From the NCBI GenBank assembly GCA_033782935.1, contig JAWQEG010000003.1, positions 1,810,501 through 1,874,500 of the forward strand: 64,000 nucleotides of DNA. The letters run 5' to 3'. The DNA is from Petrolisthes cinctipes. Taxonomy: Eukaryota; Arthropoda; Malacostraca; Decapoda; Porcellanidae. Below are positions 40,038-53,160 of this stretch, in pieces. Every line of letters starts with the position of its first letter. Position 1 is the first letter of the stretch. The notes beneath the pieces were generated by a model. The model saw only the letters and a program-made list of their open reading frames with translations, was not told the DNA's origin and made no database searches. The position numbers and the translations under genes were made by a program.

Positions 40038-42316
40038 ATGTTTTCAAAATATAGGCCCGAAACATGCTAAAAATCGATATTTTAGGTGCCCAAAGTCGAT
40101 ATCTTAAATTCAGGCCCAAAACACCCGAAAATTCGATATTTTGGGGTCCCAGAAGCGATCTGTACATGCCTACTCCTAATTAGAGTATTTTCAATATACA
40201 GGCCCAAAACATACTGAAAATGGATCTTTTAGGTGCCCAAAAGTCGATATGTGGATGCATCTTCTTTACCCGTTTATATCTCAAATTCAGGCTCATAACA
40301 CCCGAAAATTCGATATTTTTTGGTCCCAGAAGCGATCTGTACTTGCATACTCCGTGTTAGAATATTTTCAAAATACAGGCCCAAAACAAGCTGAAAATCG
40401 ATATTTTAGGTGACCAAAGTCAATATGTGTATGCATCTTCTGCACCCGTTTATATCTCAAATTCAACATCAAAACACCCGAAAATCCGATGTTTTTGGGT
40501 CCCAGAAGCGATCTGTACATGCCTACTCAGTGCTAGAATGTTTTCAAAATATAGGCTCAAAACATGCTAAAAATCGATATTTTAGGTGCCCAAAGTCGAT
40601 ATCTCAAATTCAGGCTCAAAACACCCGAAAATTCGATATTTTGGGGTCCCAGAAGCGATCTGTACTTGCCTACTCCGTGTTAGAATATTTTCAAAATACA
40701 GGCCCAAAACAAGCTGAAAATCGATATTTTAGGTGACCAAAGTCAATATGTGTATGCATCTTCTGCACCCGTTTATATCTCAAATTCAACATCAAAACAC
40801 CCGAAAATCCGATGTTTTTGGGTCCCAGAAGCGATCTGTACATGCCTACTCAGTGCTAGAATGTTTTCAAAATATAGGCTCAAAACATGCTAAAAATCGA
40901 TATTTTAAGAGTCCAAAGTCGATATGTGCATGCATCATCTGAACCTGTTTATATCTCAAATTCAGGCTCAAAACACCCGAAAATTAATTCGATATTTTGT
41001 GGTCCCAGAAGTGATCTTTACATGCCTACTTAGTGCTAGAATATTTTCAAAATATAGGCCCAAAACATGCTAAAAATCGATATTTACGTGCCCAAAGTCG
41101 ATATCTCAAATTCAGGCCCAAAACACCCGAAAATTCGATATTTTGGGATCCCAGAAGCGAACTGTACATGCCTACTCAGTGCTAGAATGTTTTCAAAATA
41201 TAGGCCCGAAACATGCTAAAAATCGATATTTTAGGTGCCCAAAGTCGATATCTTAAATTCAGGCCCAAAACACCCGAAAATTCGATATTTTGGGGTCCCA
41301 GAAGCGATCTGTACATGCCTACTCCTAATTAGAGTATTTTCAATATACAGGCCCAAAACATACTGAAAATGGATCTTTTAGGTGCCCAAAAGTCGATATG
41401 TGGATGCATCTTCTTTACCCGTTTATATCTCAAATTCAGGCTCATAACACCCGAAAATTCGATATTTTGGGGTCCCAGAAGCGATCTGTACTTGCATACT
41501 CCGTGTTAGAATATTTTCAAAATACAGGCCCAAAACAAGCTGAAAATCGATATTTTAGGTGACCAAAGTCAATATGTGTATGCATCTTCTGCACCCGTTT
41601 ATATCTCAAATTCAACATCAAAACACCCGAAAATCCGATGTTTTTGGGTCCCAGAAGCGATCTGTACATGCCTACTCAGTGCTAGAATGTTTTCAAAATA
41701 TAGGCTCAAAACATGCTAAAAATCGATATTTTAGGTGCCCAAAGTCGATATCTCAAATTCAGGCTCAAAACACCCGAAAATTCGATATTTTGGGGTCCCA
41801 GAAGCGATCTGTACTTGCCTACTCCGTGTTAGAATATTTTCAAAATACAGGCCCAAAACAAGCTGAAAATCGATATTTTAGGTGACCAAAGTCAATATGT
41901 GTATGCATCTTCTGCACCCGTTTATATCTCAAATTCAACATCAAAACACCCGAAAATCCGATGTTTTTGGGTCCCAGAAGCGATCTGTACATGCCTACTC
42001 AGTGCTAGAATGTTTTCAAAATATAGGCTCAAAACATGCTAAAAATCGATATTTTAAGAGTCCAAAGTCGATATGTGCATGCATCATCTGAACCTGTTTA
42101 TATCTCAAATTCAGGCTCAAAACACCCGAAAATTAATTCGATATTTTGTGGTCCCAGAAGTGATCTTTACATGCCTACTTAGTGCTAGAATATTTTCAAA
42201 ATATAGGCCCAAAACATGCTAAAAATCGATATTTACGTGCCCAAAGTCGATATCTCAAATTCAGGCCCAAAACACCCGAAAATTCGATATTTTGGGATCC
42301 CAGAAGCGAACTGTAC
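40038..42316 (-). repeat. Tandem 1,149-bp higher-order repeat, two copies
   Basis: The stretch 40038-41186 is followed directly by a nearly identical copy, 41187-42316. One difference I can see is ATTTTTTGGTCC at about 40314 against ATTTTGGGGTCC at about 41463. The unit holds about seven monomers, three of them of the 146-bp class, and one monomer with the AATT insertion. High identity suggests a very recent duplication. Confidence 0.85.
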
Positions 42317-45300
42317 ATGCTTACTCCGTTTTAGAGTATTTTCAAAATACAGGCCCAAAACATACAGAAAATCGATCTTTTAGGTGCCCAAAAGTCGATA
42401 TGTGCATGCAACTTCTGTACCCTTTTATATCCCAAATTCAACATCAAAACACCCGAAAATTCGATATTTCTGGGTCCCAGAAGCGATCTGTACATGCCTA
42501 CTCAGTGCTAGAATTTTTTCAAAATATAGGCTCAAAACATGCTAAAAATCGATATTTTAAGTGTCCAAAGTCGATATGTCCATGCATCATCTGTACCCGT
42601 TTATATCTCAAATTCAGGCTCAAAACACCAGAAAATTCGAAGTGATCTGTACATGCCTACTTAGTGCTAGAATATTTTCAAAATATAGGCCCAAAACATG
42701 CTAAAAATCGATATGTTAGGTGCCCAAAGTCGATATCTCAAATTCAGGCCCAAAACACCCGAAAATTCGATATTTTGGGATCCCAGAAGCGAACTGTACA
42801 TGCTTACTCCTAGTTAGAGTATTTTCAAAATACAGGCCCAAAACATACAGAAAATCGATCTTTTAGGTGCCCAAAAGTCGATATGTGCATGCAACTTCTG
42901 TACCCGTTTATATCCCAAATTCAACCTCAAAACACCCGAAAATTCGATATTTCTGGGTCCCAGAAGCGATCTGTACATGCCTACTCAGTGCTAGAATGTT
43001 TTCAAAATATAGGCTCAAAACATGCTAAAAATCGATATTTTAAGTGTCCAAAGTCGATATGTCCATGCATCATCTGTACCCGTTTATATCTCAAATTCAG
43101 GCTCAAAACACCAGAAAATTCGATATTTTGGGGTTCCAGAAGTGATCTGTATATGCCTACTTAGTGCTAGAATATTTTCAAAATATAGGCCGAAAACATG
43201 TTAAAAATCGATATTTTAGGTGCCCAAAGTCGATATCTCAAATTCAGGCCCAAAACACCCGAAAATTCGGTATTTTGGGGTCCCAGAAGATAACTGTACA
43301 TGCCTACACCGTGTTAGAGTATTTTCAAAATACAGGCCCAAAACATACTGAATATCGATCTTTTAGGTGCCCAAAAGTCGATATGTGCACGCATCATCTG
43401 TACCCGTTTATATCCCAAATTCAACCTCAAAACACCCGAAAATTCGATATTTTTGGGTCCCAGAAGCGATCTGTACATGCCTACTCAGTGCTAGAATTTT
43501 TTCAAAATATAGGCTCAAAACATTCTAAAAATCGATATTTTAAGTGTCCAAAGTCGATATGTGCATGCATCATCTGTACCCGTTTATATCTAAAATTCAG
43601 GCTCAAAACACCCGAAAAATCGATATTTTGGGGTCCCAGAAGCGATCTGTACATGCCTACTCCTAGTTAGAGTATTTTCAATATACAGGCCCAAAACATA
43701 CTGAAAATCGATCTTTTAGGTGCCCAAAAGTCGATATTTGGATGCATCTTCTGTACCCGTTTATATCTCAAATTCAGGCTCAAAACACCCGAAAATTCGA
43801 TATTTTGGGGTCCCAGAAGCGATCTGTACTTGCCTAGTCCGTGTTAGAATATTTTCAAAATACAGGCCCAAAACAAGCTGAAAATCGATATTTTAGGAGA
43901 CCAAAGTCAATATGTGTATGCATCTTCTGCACCCGTTTATATCCCAAATTCAACCTCAAAACACCCGAAAATGCGATGTTTTTGGGTCCCAGAAGCGATC
44001 TGTACATGCCTACTCAGTGCTAGAATGTTTTCAAAATATAGGCTCAAAACATGCTAAAAATCGATATTTTAAGTGTCCAAAGTCGATATGTGCATGCATC
44101 ATCTGTACCGGTTTATATCTCAAATTCATGCTCAACACACCCAAATATTCGATATTTTTGGGTCCCAGAAGTGATCTGTACATGCCTACTTAGTGCTAGA
44201 ATATTTTCAAAATATAGGCCCGAAACATGCTAAAAATCGATATTTTAGGTGCCCAAAGTCGATATCTTAAATTCAGGCCCAAAACACCCGAAAATTCGAT
44301 ATTTTGGGGTCCCAGAAGCGATCTGTACATGCCTACTCCTAGTTAGAGTATTTTCAATATACAGGCCCAAAACATACTGAAAATCGATCTTTTAGGTGCC
44401 CAATAGTCGATATGTGGATGCATCTTCTGTACCCGTTTATATCTTAAATTCAGGCTCAAAACACCCGAAAATTCGATATTTTGGGGTCCCAGAAGCAATC
44501 TGTACTTGCCTACTCCGTGTTAGAATATTTTCAAAATACAGGCCCAAAACAAGCTGAAAATCGATATTTTAGGTGACCAAAGTCAATATGTGTATGCATC
44601 TTCTGCACCCGTTTATATCCCAAATTCAACCTCAAAACACCCTAAAATTCGATATTTTTGGGTCCCAGAAGCAATCTGTACATGCCTACTCAGTGCTAGA
44701 ATTTTTTCAAAATATAACCTCAAAACATGATAAAAATCGATATTTTAAGTGTCCAAAGTCGATATGTGCTTGCATCATCTGTACCGGTTTATATCTCAAA
44801 TTCAGGCTCAAAACACCCAAATATTCGATATTTTGGGGTCCCAGAAGTGATCTGTACATGCCTACTTAGTGCTAGAATATTTTCAAAATATAGGCCCGAA
44901 ACATGCTAAAAATCGATATTTTAGGTGCCCAAAGTCGATATCTTAAATTCAGGCCCAAAACACCCGAAAATTCAATTTTTTGAAGTCCCAGAAGCGAACT
45001 GTACATGCCTACTCCGTGTTAGAGTATTTTCAAAATACAGGCCCAAAACATACTGAAAATCGATCCTTTTGGTGCCCAAAAGTCGAAAAGTGCATGCATC
45101 ATCTGTACCCGTTTATATCCCAAATTCAACCTCAAAACACCCGAAAATTCGATATTTTTGGGTCCCAGAAGCGATCTGTACATGCCTACTCAGTGCTAGA
45201 ATTTTTTCAAAATATAGTTTCAAAACATTCTAAAAATCGATATTTTAAGTGTCCAAAGTCGATATGTGCATTCATCATCTGTACCCGTTTATATCTCAAA

Positions 45301-48107
45301 TTCAGGCTCAAAACACCCGAAAATTCGATATTTTGGGGTCCCAGAAGCGATCTGTACATGCCTACTTAGTGCTAGAATATTTTCAAAATATAGGCCAAAA
45401 AACATGCTAAAAATCGATATTTTAGGTGCCCAAAGTCGATATCTCAAATTCAGACCCAAAACACCCAAAAATTCGATATTTTGGTGTCCCAGAAGCGTTC
45501 TGTACATGCCTACTCCGTGTTAGAGTATTTTCAATATACAGGCCCAAAACATACTGAAAATCGATCTTTTAGGTGCCCAAAAGTCGATATGTGGATGCAT
45601 CTTCTGTACCCGTTTATATCTCAAATTCAGGCTCAAAACACCCGAAAATTCGATATTTTGGGGTCCCAGAAGCGATCTGTACTTGCCTACTCCGTGTTAG
45701 AGTATTTTCAAAATACAGGTCCAAAACAAGCTGAAAATCGATATTCTAGGTGACCAAAGTCAATATGTGTATGCATCTTCTGTACCCGTTTATATCCCAA
45801 ATTCAACCTCAAAACACCCGAAAATCCGATATTTTTGGGTCCCAGAAGCGATCTGTACATGCCTACTCAGTGCTAGAATTTTTTCAAAATATAGGCTCAA
45901 AACATTCTAAAAATCGATATTTTAAGTGTCCAAAGTCGATATGTGGATGCATCTTCTGTACCCGTTTATATCTCAAATTCAGTCTCAAAACACCCGAAAA
46001 TTCGATATTTTGGGGTCCCAGAAGGGATCTGTACATGCCTACTCAGTGCTAGAATATTTTCAAAATATAGGCCCAAAAACATGCTAAAAATCGATATTTT
46101 AGGTGCCCAAAGTCGATATCTCAAATTCAGGCCCAAAACACACAAAAATTCGATATTTTGGGGTCCCAGAAGCGATCTGTACATGCCTACTCCTAGTTAG
46201 AGTATTTTCAATATACAGGCCCATAACATACTGAAAATCGATTTTTTAGGTGCCCAAAAGTCGATATGTGGATGCATCTTCTGTACCCGTTTATATCTCA
46301 AATTCAGGCTCAAAACTCCCGAAGATTCGATATTTTGGGGTCCCAGAAGCGATCTGTACATACCTACTCCGTGTTAGAGTATTTTCAATATACAGGCCCA
46401 AAACATACTGAAAATCGATCTTTTAGGTGACCAAAGTCAATATGTGTATGCATCTTCTGCACCCGTTTATATCCCAAATTCAACCTCAAAACACCCGAAA
46501 ATCCGATGTTTTTGGGACCCAGAAGCGATCTGTACATGCCTACTCAGTGCTAGAATGTTTTCAAAATATAGGCTCAAAACATGCTAAAAATCGATATTTT
46601 AAGTGTCCAAAGTCGATATGTGCATGCATTATCTGAACCCGTTTATATCTCAAATTCAGGCTCAAAACACCCGAAAATTAATTCGATATTTTGGGGTCCC
46701 AGAAGTGATCTGTACATGCCTACTTAGTGCTAGAATATTTTTAAAATATAGGCCCAAAACATGCTAAAAATCGATATTTTAGGTGCCCAAAGTCGATATC
46801 TCAAATTCGGGCCCAAAACACACGAAAATTCGATATTTTGGGGTCCCAGAAGCGAACTGTAAATGCCTACTCCTTGTTAGAGTATTTTCAAAATACAAGG
46901 CCAAAAAATATTGAAAATCGATCTTTTAGGTGCCCAAAAGTCGATATGTGCATGCATCTTCTGTACCCGTTTATATCCCAAATTCAACCTCAAAACACCC
47001 GAAAATGCGATATTTTTGGGTCCCAGAAGCGATCTGTACATGCCTACTCAGTGCTAGAATTTTTTCAAAAAATAACCTCAAAACATGCTAAAAATCGATA
47101 TTTTAAGTGTCCAAAGTCGATATGTGCATTCATCATCTGTACCCGTTTATATCTCAAATTCAGGCTCAAAACACCCGAAAATTCAATATTTTGGGGTCCC
47201 AGAAGTGATCTGTAAATGCCTACTTAGTGCTAGAATATTTTCAAAATATAGGCCCGAAACATGCTAAAAATCGATATTTTAGGTGCCCAAAGTCGATATC
47301 TTACATTCAGGCCCAAAACACCCGAAAATTCGATATTTTGGGGTCCCAGAAGCGAACTGTACATGTCTACTCCGTGTTAGAGTATTTTCAAAATACAGGC
47401 CCAAAACATACTGAAAATCGATCTTTTAGGTGCCCAAAAGTCGATATGTGCATGCATCATCTGTACCCGTTTATATCCCAAATTCAACCTCAAAACACCC
47501 GAAAATTCGATATTTTCGGGTCCCAGAAGCGATCTGTACATGCCTACTCAGTGCTAGAATTTTTTCAAAATATAGGCTCAAAACATTCTAAAAATAGATA
47601 TTTTAAGTGTCCAAAGTCGATATGTGCATGCATCATCTGTACCCGTTTATATCTAAAATTCAGGCTCAAAACACCCAAAAATTCGATATTTTGGGGTCCC
47701 AGAAGCGATCTGTACATGCCTACTCAGTGCTAGAATATTTTCAAAACATAGGCCCAAAAACATGCTAAACATCGATATGTTAGGTGCCCAAAGTCGATAT
47801 CTCAAATTCAGACCCAAAACACCCAAAAATTCGATATTTTGGGGTCCCAGAAGCGATCTGTACATTCCTAGTCCTAGTTAGAGTATTTTCAATATACAGG
47901 CCCAAAACATACTGAAAATCGATCTTTTAGGTGCCCAAAAGTCGTTATGTGGATGCATTTTCTGTACCCGTTTATATCTCAAATTCAGGCTCAAAACACC
48001 CTAAAATTCGATATTTTGGGGTCCCAGAAGCGATCTGTACTTGCCTACTCCGTGTTAGAGTATTTTCAAAATACAGGCCCAAAACAAGCTGAAAATCGAT
48101 ATTTTAG

Positions 48108-49661
48108 GTGACCAAAGTCAATATGTGTATGCATCTTCTGCACCCGTTTATATCCCAAATTCAACCTCAAAAAACCCGAAAATCCGATGTTTTTGGGTCC
48201 CAGAAGCGATCTGTACATGCCTACTCAGTGCTAGAATGTTTTCAAAATATAGGCTCAAAACATTCTAAAAATCGATATTTTAAGTGTCCAAAGTCGATAT
48301 GTGCACTCATCATCTGTACCCGTTTATATCTAAAATTCAGGCTCAAAACACCCGAAAATTCGATATTTTGGGGTCCCAGAAGCGATCTGTACATGCCTAC
48401 TCAGTGCTAGAATATTTTCAAAATATAGGCCCAAAAACATGCTAAAAATCCATATGTTAGGTGCCCAAAGTCGATATCTCAAATTCAGACCCAAAACACC
48501 CAAAAATTCGATATTTTGGGGTCCCAGAAGCGATCTGTACATGCTTACTCCTAGTTAGAGTATTTTCAATATACAGGCCCAAAACATACTGAAAATCCAT
48601 CTTTTAGGTGCCCAAAAGTCGATATGTGGATGCATCTTCTGTACCCGTTTATATCTCAAATTCAGGCTCAAAACACCCGAAAATCCGATATTTTGGGGTC
48701 CCAGAAGCAATCTGTACTTGCCTACTCCGTGTTAGAGTATTTTCAAAATACAGGCCCAAAACAAGCTGAAAATCGATATTTTAGGTGACCAAAGTCAATA
48801 TGTGTATATATCTTCTGCACCCGTTTATATCCCAAATTCAACCTCAAAACACCCGAAAAGCCGATGTTTTTGGGTTCCAGAAGCGATCTGTACATGCCTA
48901 CTCAGTGCTAGAATGTTTTCAAAATATAGGCTCAAAACATTCTAAAAATCGATATTTTAAGTGTCCAAAGTCGATATGTGCACTCATCATCTGTACCCGT
49001 TTATATCTAAAATTCAGGCTCAAAACACCCGAAAATTCGATATTTTGGGGTCCCAGAAGCGATCTGTACATGCCTACTCAGTGCTAGAATATTTTCAAAA
49101 TATAGGCCCAAAAACATGCTAAAAATCCATATGTTAGGTGCCCAAAGTCGATATCTCAAATTCAGACCCAAAACACCCAAAAATTCGATATTTTGGGGTC
49201 CCAGAAGCGATCTGTACATGCTTACTCCTAGTTAGAGTATTTTCAATATACAGGCCCAAAACATACTGAAAATCCATCTTTTAGGTGCCCAAAAGTCGAT
49301 ATGTGGATGCATCTTCTGTACCCGTTTATATCTCAAATTCAGGCTCAAAACACCCGAAAATCCGATATTTTGGGGTCCCAGAAGCAATCTGTACTTGCCT
49401 ACTCCGTGTTAGAGTATTTTCAAAATACAGGCCCAAAACAAGCTGAAAATCGATATTTTAGGTGACCAAAGTCAATATGTGTATACATCTTCTGCACCCG
49501 TTTATATCCCAAATTCAACCTCAAAACACCCGAAAAGCCGATGTTTTTGGGTTCCAGAAGCGATCTGTACATGCCTACTCAGTGCTAGAATGTTTTCAAA
49601 ATAAAGGCTCAAAACATGCTAAAAATCGATATTTTAAGTGTCCAAAGTCGATATGTGCATG
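48108..49661 (-). repeat. Tandem 677-bp higher-order repeat (4 monomers)
   Basis: Corresponding points at 48108, 48785 and 49462 are each 677 bp apart, equal to three 177-bp monomers plus one of 146 bp. Copies share private variants such as GTGCACTCATCATC (about 48300 and 48977), ATCCATATGTTAGG (about 48449 and 49126), and AAAGCCGATG with GGGTTCCAG (about 48857 and 49534). This four-monomer block seems to be the basic higher-order unit from which larger periods derive. Confidence 0.85.
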
Positions 49662-51729
49662 AATTATCTGAACCCGTTTATATCTCAAATTCAGGCTCAA
49701 AACACCCGAAAATTAATTCGATATTTTGGGGTCCCAGAAGTGATCTGTACATGCCTACTTAGTGCTAGAATATTTTCAAAATATTGGCCCAAAACATGCT
49801 AAAAATCGATATTTTAGGTGCCCAAAGTCGATATCTCAAATTTAGGCCCAAAACACCCGAAAATTCGATATTTTGGGGTCCCAGAAGCGAACTGTATATG
49901 CCTACTCCGTGTTAGAGTATTTTCAAAATACAGGCCCAAAACATACTGAAAATCGATCTTTTAGATGCCCAAAAGTCGATATGTGCATGCATCTTCTATA
50001 CCCGTTTATATCCCAAATTCAACCTCAAAACACCCGAAAATTCGATATTTTTGGGTCCCAGAAGCGATCTGTACATGCCTACTCAGTGCTAGAATTTTTT
50101 CAAAATATAGGCTCAAAACATTCTAAGAATAGATATTTTAAGTGTCCAAAGTCGATATGTGCATGCATCATCTGTACCCGTTTATATCTAAAATTCAGGC
50201 TCAAAACACCCGAAAATTCGATATTTTGGGGTCCCAGAAGCGATCTGTACATGCCTACTCAGTGCTAAAATATTTTCAGAACATAGGCCCAAAAACATGC
50301 TAAACATCGATATGTTATGTGCCCAAAGTCGATATCTCAAATTCAGACCCAAAACACCCAAAAATTCGATATTTTGGGGTCCCAGAAGCGATCTGTACAT
50401 GCCTACTCCTAGTTAGAGTATTTTCAATATACAGGCCCAAAACATACTGAAAATCGATCTTTTAGGTGCCCAAAAGTCGTTATGTGGATGCATTTTCTGT
50501 ACCCGTTTATATCTCAAATTCAGGCTCAAAACACCCGAAAATTCGATATTTTGGGGTCCCAGAAGCGATCTGTACTTGCCTACTCCGTGTTAGAGTATTT
50601 TCAAAATACAGGCCCAAAACAAGCTGAAAATCGATATTTTAGGTGACCAAAGTCAATATGTGTATGCATCTTCTGCACCCGTTTATATCCCAAATTCAAC
50701 CTCAAAACTCCCGAAAATCCGATGTTTTTGGGTCCCAGAAGCGATCTGTACATGCCTACTCAGTGCTAAAATTTTTTCAAAATATAGGCTCAAAACATTC
50801 TAAAAATAGATATTTTAAGTGTCCAAATTCGATATGTGCATGCATCATCTGTACCCGTTTATATCTAAAATTCAGGCTCAAAACACCCGAAAATTCGATA
50901 TTTTGGGGTCCCATAAGCGATCTGTACATGCCTACTCAGTGCTAGAATGTTTTCAAAATATAGGCTCAAAACATGCTAAAAATCGATATTTTAAGTGTCC
51001 AAAGTCGATATGTGCATACATTATCTGAACCCGTTTATATCTCAAATTCAGGCTCAAAACACCCGAAAATTAATTCGGTATTTTGGGGTCCCAGAAGTGA
51101 TCTGTACATGCCTACTTAGTGCTAGAATATTTTCAAAATATAGGCCCAAAACATGCTAAAAATCGATATTTTAGCTGCCCAAAGTCGATATCTCAAATTC
51201 AGGCCCAAAACACCCGAAAATTCGATATTTTGGGGTCCCAGAAGCGAACTGTAAATGCCTACTCCTTGTTAGAGTATTTTCAAAATACAAGGCCAAAAAA
51301 TATTGAAAATCGATCTTTTAGGTGCCCAAAAGTCGATATGTGTATGCATCTTCTGTACCCGTTTATATCCCAAATTCAACCTCAAAACACCCGAAAATTC
51401 GATATTTTTGGGTCCCAGAAGCGATCTGTACATGCCTACTCAGTGCTAGAATTTTTTCTAAATATAACCTCAAAACATGCTAAAAATCGATATTTTAAGT
51501 GTCCAAAGTCGATATGTGCATTCATCATCTGTATCCGTTTATATCTCAAATTCAGGCTCAAAACACCCGAAAATTCGATATTTTGGGGTCCCAGAAGTGA
51601 TCTGTACATGCCTACTTAGTGCTAGAATATTTTCAAAATATAGGCCCGAAACATGCTAAAAATCGATATTTTAGGTGCCCAAAGTCGATATCTTACATTC
51701 AGGCCCAAAACACCAGAAAATTCGATATT

Positions 51730-51738
51730 ATTGGTATA
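51730..51738 (+). other. Left tip of the DIRS-like element
   Basis: The nine bases ATTGGTATA lie outside the inverted repeat. They are assigned to the element because the internal complementary region carries their complement directly joined to the complement of the right end. Satellite ATT lies just to the left, so ATT occurs on both sides of the junction. Confidence 0.85.
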
Positions 51739-51949
51739 GTGAAACCAGCACAGCTGGATTGCTATAGAATACGCCCCTTCTCAAGCCCAGGCCCCGTATA
51801 GGCATAATCTGGGTTGGAAGGGTCAATTCCGTGACGTTCATCAGAAGTAAATAAAATTCAAATCTGGCGCTGTACTGATAGTGGAGCCACCTGGTGGTGG
51901 CGTGGTGAGGTATTAAGCCCCTCCTCCGTTGAATACCGCTCGATCACTC
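51739..51949 (+). repeat. Left inverted terminal repeat (211 bp)
   Basis: It begins GTGAAACCAGCACAGCTGG and ends CCGCTCGATCACTC. It is the reverse complement of 58672-58882. I checked the full length by eye and found one difference, T at 51929 against the equivalent of C in the right copy. Confidence 0.95.
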
Positions 51950-52213
51950 TGTCGCGGAACACGTCTCAGTCAACATCTACGCTCCTCGCTGCTACGCTAT
52001 GGTATTGTGTCACGTGTTCCTGCTAATATTTCCTTTTGTGTTCTAGTGGCTAGCCTGCTTTGCAGATGTATCGTGTGTGTATTCTAGGAGGGTTTTAGGT
52101 GTTTATGGGGTTTTTTTCTTCGTTAGGACTGAGTTCTTTTTTCCTTAGCGAAGGGGGGGCTTTTCAGCCCCTTTGTTCGGAGTTTTTCTCCGTTTTTCCC
52201 CTCTTTCACCTTT

Positions 52214-52810
52214 CCTCCTGCCACTAGTACATGCTTCGTGTGTATTTTATCGGGGTTTCTGGGGTTTTTAGCGAGGTTAGTGGGCGCCACGTGGGACTTC
52301 ACCTCCCCACGTGGTGAGCACATAGGGTCTTTGCAGCCCTTACTCTTGCCTTCCCCGATTATTATGTGTCCCCTCTCGGTAAAGGGGAGTGAGAATTGTG
52401 CCCTGGTTCTCTCTTCCTCTCCCAGGCGGGGGTTTTTTATTTGATTTTTGGTGTTTTTCCAATATTTGTAGCCTGGAGTGTTTCTTCTCAGGCTAGCTTG
52501 TTGGGGGCTACTTTTCGGGGTTTTTTCCCCTTCCCTGTCCTGCCTCCCTTCCTCCTGCCACTAGTACACGTCATTTAGTGTATTTTTCCTCGGGGTTTTT
52601 TGGTGTTAGCGAGGTTTTTTCCTCCCCACGTGGGGCTCTTTCCTCCCCACGTGGGGCTCTTTCCTCCCCACGTGGTGCGGGGGTAGGACTACTTAGCCCC
52701 TTATCGTTGTTTCCCCCGAGTGTGGTTTAGTGTTACGTGGGGTGCTGGGAGCGAGGATTGTGCCAGGTTCTCGTTTCTCCTTCCCAGCGTATTTTTGGGG
52801 GGTTTTCTGG
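52214..52810 (+). repeat. Degenerate direct repeat of about 340-360 bp
   Basis: CCTCCTGCCACTAGTACA starts at 52214 and again at 52551; each is followed by GTGTATTTT, a CGGGGTTT run and TAGCGAGGTT. Further on, GAGAATTGTGCC (52391) corresponds to GAGGATTGTGCC (52753), each followed by a GGTTCTC and a TCCCAG. Offsets of 337 and 362 bp show that the copies have drifted in length. Confidence 0.75.
52621..52676 (+). repeat. 21-bp tandem repeat with palindromic CCCCACGTGGGG
   Basis: Three units of a 21-bp repeat with CACGTG at 52627, 52648 and 52669. The first two contain the perfect palindrome CCCCACGTGGGG; the third ends GTGGTG. CACGTG is the canonical E-box bound by some bHLH factors. A role for it here is inference. 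Confidence 0.9.
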
Positions 52811-53087
52811 TGTCTTCCCAGTTTGTCTGTTACCCTGGGAATTGCCCATCAGGCTGTCTGTGCCTCTCCTTTGGGGCCTGCAGACCGGGGGTTCTTTCCC
52901 AGCCCCCGCGGGGGGGGGGGGTTTCCCGGGTTGGTGCGTGTGGGGGTTTTTTGTTTGGGGTTCGTTCCCGGGTCCGAGGGGGCTTGCTATCCCCCTCCGC
53001 CCGTGTCCTATTATTTTTGTTTGTGTCTTTGTACGCATGGCTTCACGTGTTAACCCCTTTTTTGTGAGTTTTTCTCCCGCAGTCTGG

Positions 53088-53160
53088 CCACCAGCTTCGT
53101 TCGCCCCACGCACCCTGCTTCACCCCATAGGCTTGCGACCCTTTGGTGTGTAGTGTGGAA
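53088..53160 (+). pseudogene. Decayed Cys/His module, copy 1
   Basis: One frame reads SPHAPCFTP, then a stop, then ACDPLVCSV. This aligns with the clean copy at 57247-57318 (CSPHAPCFTPKGYDPLACGVC), and the DNA is clearly alike too (CACGCACCCTGCTTCAC in both). The first Cys has become Arg and a stop interrupts it. It may be the remnant of a zinc-binding part of a gag-like protein. Confidence 0.55.

Larger units (their letters stand above)
29748..51729 (-). repeat. Satellite array block B1 (inverted)
   Basis: This is the same satellite read on the minus strand, about 22 kb. Diagnostic words are CATGCCTACTCAGTGCTAG, CCTACTCCGTGTTAG and CCTACTCCTAGTTAG for the three main monomer junctions, plus CCTACTTAGTGCTAG. 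A variant with an extra AATT (GAAAATTAATTCGATATT) always sits in a monomer that also has ATCTGAACC, and I saw it only in block B. The block ends where the DIRS-like element enters after TTCGATATT. Confidence 0.97.

Noticed and set aside
29747..51700. Many open frames of 60-170 codons on the plus strand of block B
   Set aside because: Same satellite in reverse orientation, giving the same peptides. The strand swap at the inversion confirms that they follow the repeat and not a gene.
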